Assembly: GCF_009833085.1 (NCBI RefSeq)
Contig: NZ_QRBZ01000021.1
Coordinates: 56,411 to 120,410, forward strand
Reading direction: 5' to 3'
Source: Nitrosomonas oligotropha
Lineage (GTDB): Bacteria > Pseudomonadota > Gammaproteobacteria > Burkholderiales > Nitrosomonadaceae
DNA length: 64,000 nucleotides
In this document: piece after piece, positions 37,252-45,608 of the stretch
Numbering within the stretch: the stretch's first letter is position 1
Layout of the letters: the number at the start of each line of letters is the position of its first letter
Program-made: the position numbers and the translations under genes
The notes under the pieces: model-generated
The model's database searches: none
What the model saw: the letters and a program-made list of their open reading frames with translations, nothing else
Told to the model about the DNA's origin: nothing

Positions 37252-37590
37252 TTACTTCTTAGAACCGCATTTACCTTCACCGCATTTACCCTCTTGCTCG
37301 GCTTTCTTGCCGCCGCATTTACCTTCCATGTTCTGTTTCATTTCTTCTTTTTTAGCGCCACACTTGCCCTCGCCACACTTGCCTTCCATATTTTGCTTGG
37401 TTTCCTTGCCGCCGTCTTGCGCCGGTTTGTTCGCGCCGCTGGCATCGGCCAGTTGCATGTAGCCGCCGGATAATTCATTCATCGCAAATGGGTTGGCAAC
37501 GGTGTCAGCCGACAGATTGCTGGCCGCCAGGCTGGTGACTAATACAGTGCCTATTGCCAGTGAAACGGGTTTCATTGATTTTTTCGACAT
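37252..37590 (-). CDS. hvfA: HvfA-type Cys-rich RiPP precursor (EGKCG repeats)
   Basis: 112 residues. A signal-peptide-like N-terminus (A-I-G-T-V-L-V-T-S-L-A-A) is followed by N-P-F-A-M-N-E-L-S-G-G-Y, a stretch shared by the family. The C-terminal half has five E-G-K-C-G units, two of them in tandem pairs, and is otherwise Lys- and Glu-rich. These five cysteines are the only ones in the protein and are the likely sites of oxidative modification by HvfB. The mature product is expected to be periplasmic and to bind copper. A GGAG ribosome binding site precedes the ATG. Leading gene of the hvfA-hvfB-hvfC unit. Confidence 0.93.
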   Translation of the reverse strand: MSKKSMKPVSLAIGTVLVTSLAASNLSADTVANPFAMNELSGGYMQLADASGANKPAQDGGKETKQNMEGKCGEGKCGAKKEEMKQNMEGKCGGKKAEQEGKCGEGKCGSKK

Positions 37591-37776
37591 TGATTATTTT
37601 CTCCATAAAAATTGATCGTAACTGCAAACGCCAATGATAACGCCAAATCGGCGCGAAGTCGCCCGTTTCTCTACGCTCAACCTGACCTATCTTACTTTTG
37701 TTGCCTGCGCCTCTCTGATAAACTCAGCGCTTCGAAAAATATTATAAAAATATGCCAGTTAACTAAGGAGCTCCGA
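37591..37776. promoter_or_regulatory. Divergent promoter region of the hvf operon and the 2-TM protein
   Basis: 186 bases between hvfA (minus) and the 2-TM protein gene (plus). It must hold the copper- or stress-responsive promoter of the hvf operon, but I cannot point to a -35/-10 pair or operator with confidence. Confidence 0.3.
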
Positions 37777-38496
37777 ATGTTTGACAAACCCAACCAGCTT
37801 GTTTTTTACATCAATGCCGCAATCTTTGTCTTTGGTGTATTGGTTGCACTGCTGACGAATTTCGTCGTGCATGGACTGATATTCACCGTCAGCGCCGCGC
37901 TACTGATTTTCGAACAAATCAGACAAAACAAACACGCATTTTCCATCGCGGATTTAAGAAAAATACTGACGGTGCACGACACTTGCGGGAAAAAAGCGAC
38001 CTTGACGCAAATACAGATGACCACCGCATGTCATGCCGATAATTCAGAATATTGGTTTAAGAATATCCGTTCGATCGGCAGCATCAGCAATTTCCGCATC
38101 AATAACACCGATCCAGCCGAACTGCGCAAAGAAAACGACAGCTACGAAGTTTGCATGAAATTCCCGCCGGAGCTGAAAGTCATCAACGGTTCCGATTTAA
38201 CCCTGACGTATCAATGTGACGGCGCTTTCACGCAGAACGAAGGCCTCCTCTCCCATGTCGTCGACGATGACACGAAGCGGTTACGCCTGATCGTTCAATT
38301 ACCCGCGGGACGCGCCATTTCAACCGCCCGTTTTTTCTGCATCCAGGACGGCAAAGAAGAAGCGCTGCTTCCGCCTGTGATCATCGGACAAACCATTGAA
38401 GCGGATATCAGAAACCCGATACGGGGAGTGGAGTACTGCCTGCAATGGAATTGGGAAGAAGAAGGCTTGATCAAAAAAGTAAGCTGTCTTTTCTAA
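37777..38496 (+). CDS. Two-TM membrane protein with a beta-rich soluble domain, function unknown
   Basis: 239 residues from ATG 37777, which has an AAGGAG ribosome binding site; the frame is open further upstream. Two N-terminal membrane segments (about 8-28 and 31-50) form a hairpin, and the remaining 190 residues look like a mixed, beta-rich soluble domain with eight cysteines after the membrane part. I do not recognise a family. The layout of two membrane helices plus a beta-rich domain resembles effector-type membrane proteins found near CD-NTase genes, but no such gene is near here. It lies divergent to hvfA and upstream of murJ. Confidence 0.7.
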   Translation: MFDKPNQLVFYINAAIFVFGVLVALLTNFVVHGLIFTVSAALLIFEQIRQNKHAFSIADLRKILTVHDTCGKKATLTQIQMTTACHADNSEYWFKNIRSIGSISNFRINNTDPAELRKENDSYEVCMKFPPELKVINGSDLTLTYQCDGAFTQNEGLLSHVVDDDTKRLRLIVQLPAGRAISTARFFCIQDGKEEALLPPVIIGQTIEADIRNPIRGVEYCLQWNWEEEGLIKKVSCLF

Positions 38497-38648
38497 ACCG
38501 CCAGCAAACTGTCATCCTGCCCGTTTGCAGTAACAGGATTGAATCAGCGGAACGATTGCCTGAATTTTCCAACCGGACCGGCTGGATTGAAAAATCCGGT
38601 TTGTCCGGTTTCCCACCGCCGCCTTGATAGCACAAACATCGCAAACCA

Positions 38649-40187
38649 TTGAATCTTCTTAAAGCACTCGCTGCGGTCAGCAGCATGACTTTCATCTCGC
38701 GTATTCTCGGTTTCTTGCGCGATATCATCATCGCGCGGATTTTTGGCGCGGGCATGGAAACGGATGCCTTCTTTGTCGCATTCCGCATTCCGAACTTGTT
38801 GCGGCGGATATTCGGAGAGGGGGCCTTTTCGCAAGCATTCGTTCCGATTCTCGCCGAGTACAAAAAAAATCGCACAGCTGAAGAAACGCGCGACTTCATC
38901 GATCACATCACGATGATCCTGACCATCTCGCTGTTCATGGTCACTGTTATCGGTATTATCGCTGCACCGCTGATTATCTACGTCAGCGCACCGGGATTCT
39001 CCGCCGATCAGGACAAATTCAATTTGACCGTGGCGCTGCTGCAAATCACATTCCCCTACATATTATTTATTGCGCTGGTCGCTTTGGCGGGAGGCATACT
39101 CAACACATTCGGGAAATTTAACATTCCCGCGCTGACCCCCGCATTATTGAATCTGTCCTTTATTGCTTGCGCGCTATGGCTCACCCCTTTGATTGATCCG
39201 CCCATTCTGGCGCTGGCTTGGGCGGTTTTTATCGGCGGCATTTTGCAACTGGCTTTCCAGATTCCTTTCCTCTTACGGCTCAAATTAATGCCGCGGATCC
39301 GTTTTAAAAATCCGGACACCGGCGCCTGGCGCGTGCTCAAATTGATGGGGCCCGCTATTTTCGGTGTATCGGTGAGTCAAATCAGTCTGCTGATCAACAC
39401 CATTTTTGCTTCATTGCTGGTAACCGGCAGCGTATCGTGGCTTTATTATGCCGACCGGCTCATGGAATTTCCCGCAGGCCTGCTGGGCGTCGCGCTGGGC
39501 ACCATTCTGCTGCCATCGCTGGCGCGGCATTACACCAGCAACAGCCGCGAAGAATACTCCCGCCTGCTGGATTGGGGATTACGCATGACCATCCTGCTGA
39601 CCTTACCGGCAGCGCTTGCGTTTGCATTGCTGGCCACCCCCTTGATCACCACGCTCTTTCATCATGGCGCATTCACCGATCACGATGTCTGGATGACACG
39701 CGAAGCTCTGATCGCCTACAGTGTCGGCTTGCTCGGCATCATCCTGGTAAAAGTGCTCGCACCGGCATTCTACGCACGCCAGAACATCAAAACACCGGTA
39801 AAAATCGCCATCATCACGTTAACCGCAACGCAACTGATGAACCTCGCCTTCATCGGCACACTCCAGCATGCCGGACTGGCCCTAGCCATCGGCTTGGGCG
39901 CATGCCTCAACGCCGGATTGCTGTTTTACCAATTGCGCAAGCAGGAAATCTTCCAACCACAACCCGGCTGGCTCATTTTCTGTGTGAAAATATTGCTGGC
40001 ATTGGCGGCGATGGGCGTTGTGCTTTGGTTCGCGGCAGGAAGCGATGCCTCGTGGCTGACCGACTCGACACTGACACGCGCCGGGCGCTTAAGCTGGGTG
40101 GTAGCAGCTGGCGCAAGCAGCTATTTTGCGGCACTCTGGCTGCTGGGATTCCGCCTGAAAGACTTCACTCAGCGGCAGACGTTGTAA
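38649..40187 (+). CDS. murJ: Lipid II flippase MurJ
   Basis: 512 residues from TTG 38649, chosen because the family begins [13 protein letters not shown]. About 14 membrane segments. The signature near the start is complete: S-R-I-L-G-F-L-R-D, then [10 protein letters not shown] and [17 protein letters not shown]. MurJ moves lipid-linked peptidoglycan precursor across the inner membrane and is essential in most bacteria. It is not visibly in an operon with its neighbours. Confidence 0.95.
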   Translation: MNLLKALAAVSSMTFISRILGFLRDIIIARIFGAGMETDAFFVAFRIPNLLRRIFGEGAFSQAFVPILAEYKKNRTAEETRDFIDHITMILTISLFMVTVIGIIAAPLIIYVSAPGFSADQDKFNLTVALLQITFPYILFIALVALAGGILNTFGKFNIPALTPALLNLSFIACALWLTPLIDPPILALAWAVFIGGILQLAFQIPFLLRLKLMPRIRFKNPDTGAWRVLKLMGPAIFGVSVSQISLLINTIFASLLVTGSVSWLYYADRLMEFPAGLLGVALGTILLPSLARHYTSNSREEYSRLLDWGLRMTILLTLPAALAFALLATPLITTLFHHGAFTDHDVWMTREALIAYSVGLLGIILVKVLAPAFYARQNIKTPVKIAIITLTATQLMNLAFIGTLQHAGLALAIGLGACLNAGLLFYQLRKQEIFQPQPGWLIFCVKILLALAAMGVVLWFAAGSDASWLTDSTLTRAGRLSWVVAAGASSYFAALWLLGFRLKDFTQRQTL

Positions 40188-40574
40188 TCCTTCCGGCCGC
40201 TATAGCCAGCGCAATAGGTGAATGCCAAGCTCTGGACGATTGAGCAATTTTTACTGATAGGACCACTTGACTCAATACTAAAATTTCCCTGCTCATACAA
40301 GAATTGTGCCATTCGATCCTTACTTATCAGTTAGCTCTGATAGTGGAATAATCATCATCAGTTACATAAAAATCGGAATTTTCCTACTCCATAAGTGATT
40401 GTTAATCGGGCAAATTGATGTTTTAATGCCGATAGTACTCAACTAAGCTCATAATAGGAATGAGTTCATTACACCCAGTTTAAATGAGCCATCTGCATTA
40501 CCCTTCAATACACAATCAGAAATAACTTATTGATATATTAAATATATGTGCAGATCCTGACGGGAGGATGAGTC
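40188..40574. promoter_or_regulatory. AT-rich region upstream of the Crp-like regulator
   Basis: 387 bases, markedly AT-rich, between murJ and the Crp-like gene. It should hold the promoter of the latter. The AT palindrome-like stretch at about 40530-40546 could be part of a promoter. No gene, repeat or clear terminator is seen. Confidence 0.4.
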
Positions 40575-41369
40575 ATGCTTCGCAACGATTGCAGTCCCAA
40601 ATATAACAGTCTCCTTAATGCGCTAACACCCGAGGAATACGAGCGCATTTTTCCGTATCTGGAATTTGTCGACATGCCATTGGGCAATGTGCTTTATGAA
40701 TCAGGCGAGAAATTGCATTACGTATATTTCCCCATTGACTGCATCGTATCGCTACTGTATGTGATGGAGAATGGCTCATCAGCAGAGATCGCTGTGATCG
40801 GCTTTGAAGGGGCTATCGGCATCGCTCTCTTCATGGGCGGCCAAACCATGCCGAATCGTGCCGTGGTGCAGAGTGCAGGGTACGCCTACCGGATACGGCC
40901 CAATCCATTTATGCAGGAATTTGACCGGCATGGTGCGATGCTTAATCTCATGCTGAAATATACGCAGGCAATCATCACTCAAATGGCGCAAACGGCCGTT
41001 TGCAACAGGCATCATTCGGTCGATCAACAGCTTTGCCGCTGGTTGTTGCTTAGCCTGGACCGGCTGCCTACCAACGAGCTGCTCATGACTCAGGAATTGA
41101 TCGCCAATATGCTGGGCGTGCGCCGTGAAGGCGTCACAGAAGCTGCTGGAATATTGCAACAGGCAGGATTGATTCATTACAGTCGAGGCCATATCACCGT
41201 GCTAGACCGGCAAGGTCTGGAGGCTCGGGTCTGCGAATGTTACCAAGTGGTCAGAAGGGAATTCGATCGCCTATTGCCAGCAGCCGAACAGATTGAAGCA
41301 GTGGCAGCTCGTATTTCCCTGGCACGTCACCTTGACATTCACACAACCCACAAACGTTCTGCTTCTTAG
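40575..41369 (+). CDS. Crp/Fnr-family transcription regulator
   Basis: 264 residues, ATG with a GGGAGGA ribosome binding site. The N-terminal part (about 15-140) is a cyclic-nucleotide-binding-type beta-roll (L-Y-E-S-G-E-K-L-H-Y-V-Y-F-P). The glycine-rich segment V-I-G-F-E-G-A-I-G-I differs from the G-E-x-x-x-R-S-A of true cAMP binders, so the ligand is unknown. A C-terminal winged helix-turn-helix (about 175-240) has L-L-M-T-Q-E-L-I-A-N-M-L-G-V-R-R-E-G-V-T. Members of this subgroup are common stress regulators in betaproteobacteria. Two similar dyads nearby (41661 and 44788) could be its sites. Confidence 0.9.
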   Translation: MLRNDCSPKYNSLLNALTPEEYERIFPYLEFVDMPLGNVLYESGEKLHYVYFPIDCIVSLLYVMENGSSAEIAVIGFEGAIGIALFMGGQTMPNRAVVQSAGYAYRIRPNPFMQEFDRHGAMLNLMLKYTQAIITQMAQTAVCNRHHSVDQQLCRWLLLSLDRLPTNELLMTQELIANMLGVRREGVTEAAGILQQAGLIHYSRGHITVLDRQGLEARVCECYQVVRREFDRLLPAAEQIEAVAARISLARHLDIHTTHKRSAS

Positions 41370-41462
41370 AAAATCGAGGAACGCTCAGCAGCCTGTCAGG
41401 CTGATCATAACACTGCGCCCCATCGATACGGCTCATCCCCAGTGTAGTTGATTGTATTCATC

Positions 41463-41508
41463 ATGCCGTTCGCTCTGATGGGAAAGTAACCCATCAGAGC
41501 GAACGCAT
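41463..41508. other. Long perfect hairpin in the region after the Crp-like gene
   Basis: 16-base perfect arms (41467-41482 and 41490-41505) with a 7-base loop; with a bulged C the stem extends three more pairs. No T tract follows on either strand, so it is not a standard terminator. It may stabilise a transcript end or be a small repeat element. It sits about 100 bases after the regulator stop. Confidence 0.55.
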
Positions 41509-41660
41509 TAAAATCGCCAGTACGTTCCCATCAGTTTATTACTGCGTGAGCGCTATGCAGTTCTTCATGCGCCACAGCAGAACCTATTCTACTTTTTAAA
41601 TTAAATACTTTGATACGATTTAACCCAACTGTCCGCCGATATTCACTCAATTACGCTCAA

Positions 41661-41676
41661 TGTTCGGTCACGCACA
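41661..41676. promoter_or_regulatory. Candidate Crp-like dyad TGTTCG-N4-CGCACA
   Basis: TGTTCGGTCACGCACA is an imperfect dyad of the form TGTNCG-N4-CGNACA. A second copy, differing at two bases, lies at 44788-44803. This copy is 97 bases before the small secreted protein gene at 41773. Recognition by the Crp-like protein encoded nearby is an inference. Confidence 0.4.
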
Positions 41677-41772
41677 GAACTGCACGCGCATAAGGAGCAT
41701 TATCGTGATGCTGGGTCCAATCCTGGGAAATGCCAGAGCTTAGCATCCGATTTAATCATAAGGAGTCTTATC

Positions 41773-42057
41773 ATGATTCAAGTTAAAAAAACCTCAATAA
41801 TGAGTTTGGTTATCAGCGCCGCTTTTTTATTAACCAGCACTGCCGCCCTTGCCGAATACACTCAGACACAGAATAAAATTGATGACAAGCAGGATTCAGG
41901 CAAGCAATCACAATCCAACGCGGATTCTAAAAAGAAAAGCGATGAAGACAAAAGCGGAAAAAGTGCTTCCGATAAAAAAACTGACAGTAAAACCAGCAAA
42001 CCCGCCGAAGTGGACCAAAAAAACCCGGTGGGAACAGAAAGAAAAGGAAATTATTAA
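41773..42057 (+). CDS. Small secreted Lys/Ser/Asp-rich protein
   Basis: 94 residues with an AAGGAG ribosome binding site. A signal peptide (L-V-I-S-A-A-F-L-L-T-S-T-A-A-L-A, cut near A-L-A) is followed by a hydrophilic, low-complexity mature part made largely of Lys, Ser, Asp and Gln, with no cysteine. It is probably disordered in the periplasm. I do not recognise a family. It is likely to be co-regulated with the next gene, a DUF1328 membrane protein, and lies behind the Crp-like dyad. Confidence 0.72.
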   Translation: MIQVKKTSIMSLVISAAFLLTSTAALAEYTQTQNKIDDKQDSGKQSQSNADSKKKSDEDKSGKSASDKKTDSKTSKPAEVDQKNPVGTERKGNY

Positions 42058-42176
42058 TTTTTGAAGTGACTCCCAATAACCGGGCCGGTTTTGGGTATAG
42101 CTTCACAAAGATAAACCTCCGGATGACCGATTCGGAAGTCTATTGGATTAAATATTAAAGTATAAGGAGAAAACAC

Positions 42177-42344
42177 ATGATTAGCTGGGCAGTTACATTC
42201 CTCATCATTGCGATTATTGCAGGTGTTCTGGGTTTTTCAGGCATTGCGGGTACGGCAACCCAAATAGCCTGGATTGCGTTTGTAGTCGGCATTATTATGG
42301 CCATCTTTTTCTTTTTGACGGGAAGAGGATCGCCCCCATCCTGA
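42177..42344 (+). CDS. DUF1328 (YtjA-type) small membrane protein
   Basis: 55 residues. ATG 42177 is preceded by an AAGGAG ribosome binding site 7 bases upstream. The protein has two membrane segments and the family hallmark G-F-S-G-I-A-G-T-A between them, after an [13 protein letters not shown] start. Small DUF1328 proteins are found in many proteobacteria and are often linked to envelope stress; the function is not known. It ends G-R-G-S-P-P-S, a somewhat longer tail than usual. Confidence 0.88.
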   Translation: MISWAVTFLIIAIIAGVLGFSGIAGTATQIAWIAFVVGIIMAIFFFLTGRGSPPS

Positions 42345-42623
42345 AACTGGCAAATTAATCAACCGGAAAAGATCATTCGTGTGAGGCGATGGATTGGCTT
42401 TGCGATGTATGAATATCTGCAACATAGAGTCCTTGGTCAATGTCAGCCCCCCCCTTGACTTTCTCCAGGGTTATGCAGATTTCTCAGCAACGCCAATTCC
42501 GGAGTCTGATTTCCCATCTTACCCGGGAAGTTTTAGGGTCATTCATTCAGCGTAACTGTTTTAAGTGCTAGTTCAGTCCAATAGTCATTATGATGTGTCT
42601 AACTGGCAAATTGCATACAAATA
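42345..42623. other. Intergenic region between convergent units
   Basis: 279 bases between the DUF1328 gene and the epimerase gene, both ending here. It contains a run of eight C at about 42448 and a short plus-strand frame (from a GAC-TTT-CTC-CAG stretch near 42455 to a TAA near 42555) that looks like the tail of a degraded gene but cannot be assigned. No hairpin with a T tract is obvious. Confidence 0.35.
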
Positions 42624-43610
42624 TTAGAGCCAGCCCTGCAATCGATACCAGGCGATGGCATCGCGTGCAGCCTCACGTATCGGACGGGGATGCAATCCGA
42701 GTTCCTTTGCGCTGGCGGTAGAATCAAAAAACATATGACGGCGGGTCAAGCGCACCCCGGTTAGGGTGGCCATCGGAATTGTTCCGCTGACATGATCCGC
42801 CCACTTTTCACTGAACCATGCCACCAGCAAAGCCAGTGCATAAGGAACTTTCCAGCGCGGCAGGGGCTGTTTCGTTTCTTCGCTCAAAATACTTAACCAG
42901 TCAGAAAGCCGGATATTTTCCGCGCCCAGTAGATAGCGAATCCCTGTTCTCCCTTTCTTCATGGCCAGAATCATGCCTGTCGCCACATCTCTCGCATCGA
43001 TCAGATTGAAATTGCATTCCAGGTAACCCGGCAGCTCACCTCGGCAAAAAGCCAGCGACAAGCGAGTGGGCGGTGTCTGTAAGCGGTCTCCCGGGCCTAT
43101 GGGCAACGTAGGACTGACCACGATAATGGGAGCGTCTTCTTCCCTGACCAGACGAAAAACTTCTTTCTCTGCGTGAAACTTGCTAAGGCAATAAGGTCCC
43201 ACCATATCACTTGCCTTGAGGCGAAGTTTCTCAACGAAACGCTCCTCCACATTTTGCGACGACAGGATGCTCTCAGTACTGGTATACAGGATTCGTTTAG
43301 CCCCGCTGTCAAGCGCGGCGCGCATAACATGGACAGTGCCAAGATGGTTAATCTTGTCAAATTCCCTGCGGTCACGGCACCAAAGATTAGGATCGGCAGC
43401 GAGATGATAGACATATTCACAATCACGCGTGGCCTTGCGGATGGAGGGTTCATCACGAATGTCGGCACTGACCAGCTCAATCCGATCCAGCGGCAGATGA
43501 CCGACGGAAGCTCCCGGCCGCTCCAATACGCGAACGGACTCATTCGCATCCAGTAATTGTGTCACCAGATGCGAACCCAGGAAGCCAGCGCCGCCTGTCA
43601 CCAAAATCAA
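42624..43610 (-). CDS. NAD-dependent epimerase/dehydratase (extended SDR)
   Basis: 328 residues from TTG 43610. Rossmann motif T-G-G-A-G-F-L-G-S-H at residues 5-14, acidic D-I-R-D, and the catalytic Y-C-L-S-K (Tyr-x-x-x-Lys) near residue 141 with S-T-E-S upstream. The protein resembles hopanoid-associated sugar epimerases (HpnA) and dihydroflavonol-reductase-like SDRs, but the substrate is not readable. The start overlaps the stop of the PanE-like gene (TTGA), so they are coupled and may act in one pathway. Confidence 0.85.
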   Translation of the reverse strand: MILVTGGAGFLGSHLVTQLLDANESVRVLERPGASVGHLPLDRIELVSADIRDEPSIRKATRDCEYVYHLAADPNLWCRDRREFDKINHLGTVHVMRAALDSGAKRILYTSTESILSSQNVEERFVEKLRLKASDMVGPYCLSKFHAEKEVFRLVREEDAPIIVVSPTLPIGPGDRLQTPPTRLSLAFCRGELPGYLECNFNLIDARDVATGMILAMKKGRTGIRYLLGAENIRLSDWLSILSEETKQPLPRWKVPYALALLVAWFSEKWADHVSGTIPMATLTGVRLTRRHMFFDSTASAKELGLHPRPIREAARDAIAWYRLQGWL

Positions 43611-44629
43611 GATAGAACTCCCGCTGGCAACTGCGCGGCCAAATCCCGCAAATGCTGATATTGGGGCTTCAGACCTTCAGAGGTTATCTTTTTCATGCGC
43701 GCAAACGTCGCGCGATTCAAAGCACAAGGAAACTCTCCGGCAAGCCGGATAAGATGACCGGTATAGGCGTCGATTTCCGTGCGCGCGTGTTCGGCATGAA
43801 TATCCGGAGCCATTGAGCAATACGTACCGCGTAACGATGGACGGAAAAACATCGCCAGGAGTGCCGGTAACCAAGGCGTGCGCAGGATCATTGACACCGT
43901 ATCCGGATGAAACGGCCCGATACGGGCCAGAGGAATTTTAGCCTGTTGCAGAATGGCGTAATTCTCAAGCAGCAACGCAAAGAAGAGCTTCTTCGCCAGC
44001 GCGTCGGTTAATAATTCCCCGTTATCCACGCCAGCCATCGCCGCCAGCGGCGAGATGGCGGCGTTGTACATCAGCTTGGTTGCTTTATAAGGCCGGATAT
44101 CCGGAACAAGTTCGACGGGAAATAATTTGTTTTTGTCCAGCGCCTTTGCCAATGACGTTATTTCAGCCTGCTCACCGGCAGTGGTCAACCGGCGCGCTCC
44201 GATATGCAGTTTACCGGAGCGCGTGATTCGGGTTATGGGGCGATCGCGCTCGCATTCCGATACAAAAGAAGCAATGCCTTCGCATGCATGTCCGCGCCGC
44301 TCCAATTCCGGATCAAAGCCATTCTGAATCGGTATTAGGAAGGCATCATCCGGTAAACGGGAAAGTATCGCGGGATTATCATACGTTTTAGTACACAGCA
44401 GAACAAAGCCCTCATCCGGCGGCACCCAGTCAGCAAAATCCACGATGGGTATCCAACGGGTTCTCAATCCCACCACCGATATACCCTTCTTTCTACCTTC
44501 TGCGATTTTACCGGGATGATTGTCAATCAGGATCACGGAATAACCGTCACGGGCCAAAACCCATGCAAGTGCTGTGCCAATACCGCCTATGCCTAAGATA
44601 TGAATCGGTTTGTTGAGTAATTGAGGCAT
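43607..44629 (-). CDS. PanE/ApbA-family ketopantoate reductase-like protein
   Basis: 340 residues. N-terminal NAD(P) motif G-I-G-G-I-G-T-A-L-A-W-V-L-A; later Q-N-G-F-D (near residue 104, where PanE has Q-N-G) and a C-terminal helical domain with the K-L-M-Y-N-A segment (PanE catalytic Lys region). PanE reduces 2-dehydropantoate with NADPH in pantothenate synthesis. The coupling to an epimerase is unusual for a true panE, so this may be a paralogue with another 2-keto acid substrate. A Crp-like dyad lies 159 bases upstream of the start. Confidence 0.82.
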   Translation of the reverse strand: MPQLLNKPIHILGIGGIGTALAWVLARDGYSVILIDNHPGKIAEGRKKGISVVGLRTRWIPIVDFADWVPPDEGFVLLCTKTYDNPAILSRLPDDAFLIPIQNGFDPELERRGHACEGIASFVSECERDRPITRITRSGKLHIGARRLTTAGEQAEITSLAKALDKNKLFPVELVPDIRPYKATKLMYNAAISPLAAMAGVDNGELLTDALAKKLFFALLLENYAILQQAKIPLARIGPFHPDTVSMILRTPWLPALLAMFFRPSLRGTYCSMAPDIHAEHARTEIDAYTGHLIRLAGEFPCALNRATFARMKKITSEGLKPQYQHLRDLAAQLPAGVLS

Positions 44630-44779
44630 GATAGATCCGTAAAATTGATCGCGCTAAACAGCCTATGCAGACGCATCCGAATGAATCCACACCAAAGAAA
44701 CTTAGGCGGATTCAACCACTCACTACAGCTATCGATGTTGATTACTTAGGCCAAGGGTTCATTGTATAAACCCCTATGG

Positions 44780-44811
44780 ATAGCGTATGTTCGGTAACGT
44801 ACATACGCTAT
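44780..44811. promoter_or_regulatory. Inverted repeat containing a Crp-like dyad
   Basis: 11-base perfect arms (44780-44790, 44801-44811). The centre holds TGTTCGGTAACGTACA (44788-44803), nearly the same as the dyad at 41661. It lies upstream of the panE-like gene on the minus strand. Being both a long inverted repeat and a shared motif, it is likely to be a regulator site. Confidence 0.45.
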
Positions 44812-44902
44812 ATTTGATTGCACAATAGGCGGGGTTACACCCGCGCGCTACTCAGGGTCGACTATCAATAACAGTCAGTATGGCAGAAGGAAAAACAGCG
44901 TG

Positions 44903-44979
44903 CGCTTCATTCATTTTCAATGAAGCGATTAATTGTGATTACAGATGGAATCCATCCGAATTGCCGCTACGGCAATTCG
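44903..44979 (-). terminator. Hairpin array, probable terminator of the CheB-CheR/PAS operon
   Basis: Two strong hairpins: 44957-44966 with 44970-44979 (10-base stem, 3-base loop) and 44903-44911 with 44919-44927 (9-base stem, 7-base loop), plus a weak one between them. On the minus strand the second is followed within about 7 bases by a run of five T. They lie 66-140 bases beyond the PAS gene stop. The T tract is short, so termination is probable, not certain. Confidence 0.5.
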
Positions 44980-45044
44980 ATTCATCATCAGACGGTGTTG
45001 GAGAATTAAGCAAACAGTATCCGGGAAATACAACGATTACCGGT

Positions 45045-45608
45045 TCAATCCGTTTTTTTTTGTTGCGTGATTTCGGTCAGAGCAACTCGCAACACCGGGG
45101 GTTCATCTACTGTCACTTTGCGCAGGCAGTCGAGGTGGCCATCAAACTTCGATCCATCGGCACGTATCATCTCCAGGCGAATTTTCTGCGGCTCAGAATC
45201 ATCATGCTCCATCATATTCATGAACTGGCGATGCCAATGATCTCTATCGCTATCGGCAACAAATGCCGAGAAGCGATAATTGATCAGTTTTGCGCGCTCA
45301 GCAGCCAACACCACGGCGCCAGTCAGATTAATTGTTTTAATCATGCCATCCCGGTTGATGGTGATGTAACTGATCGGAGCAAACTCATAGAAATCCACAT
45401 AGCGATCGCGCGCTTCTTCCATTTCGGCATGCGCCCTTCGCAATTCCTCATTTTGCGTCTCCAGCTCAACTTTATGAACCAGGAGTTCATGCAACAGCAT
45501 TTCAGTCGTATTGAGTGCATTCGCGCCACCCGAGAAACTTCCCACCATTTTCTCGGCTTCTTCTCTCAACAACTGGCGCCGCTCAATGCCATTCCATCTT
45601 TTATTCAT
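45045..45608 (-). CDS. PAS-domain protein
   Basis: 187 residues: an N-terminal coiled-coil-like helix (V-E-L-E-T-Q-N-E-E-L-R-R-A-H-A-E-M-E-E) and one PAS domain (about 65-185, with F-A-P-I-S-Y-I-T-I-N-R-D-G and an end L-T-E-I-T-Q-Q-K-K). It carries no kinase, GGDEF or other output, so it either acts as a sensory partner or is a shortened kinase. It overlaps the CheB-CheR-PAS gene by 4 bases and is clearly co-translated with it. Confidence 0.85.
   Translation of the reverse strand: MNKRWNGIERRQLLREEAEKMVGSFSGGANALNTTEMLLHELLVHKVELETQNEELRRAHAEMEEARDRYVDFYEFAPISYITINRDGMIKTINLTGAVVLAAERAKLINYRFSAFVADSDRDHWHRQFMNMMEHDDSEPQKIRLEMIRADGSKFDGHLDCLRKVTVDEPPVLRVALTEITQQKKTD

Noticed and set aside
37048..37473. 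Plus-strand frame with F-T-L-P-S-like repeats
   Set aside because: Repetition is only the antisense of the E-G-K-C-G units of hvfA.
42440..42560. Possible transposase or gene remnant with a run of eight C
   Set aside because: The short readable stretch does not match any family I can name, and no inverted ends are visible.
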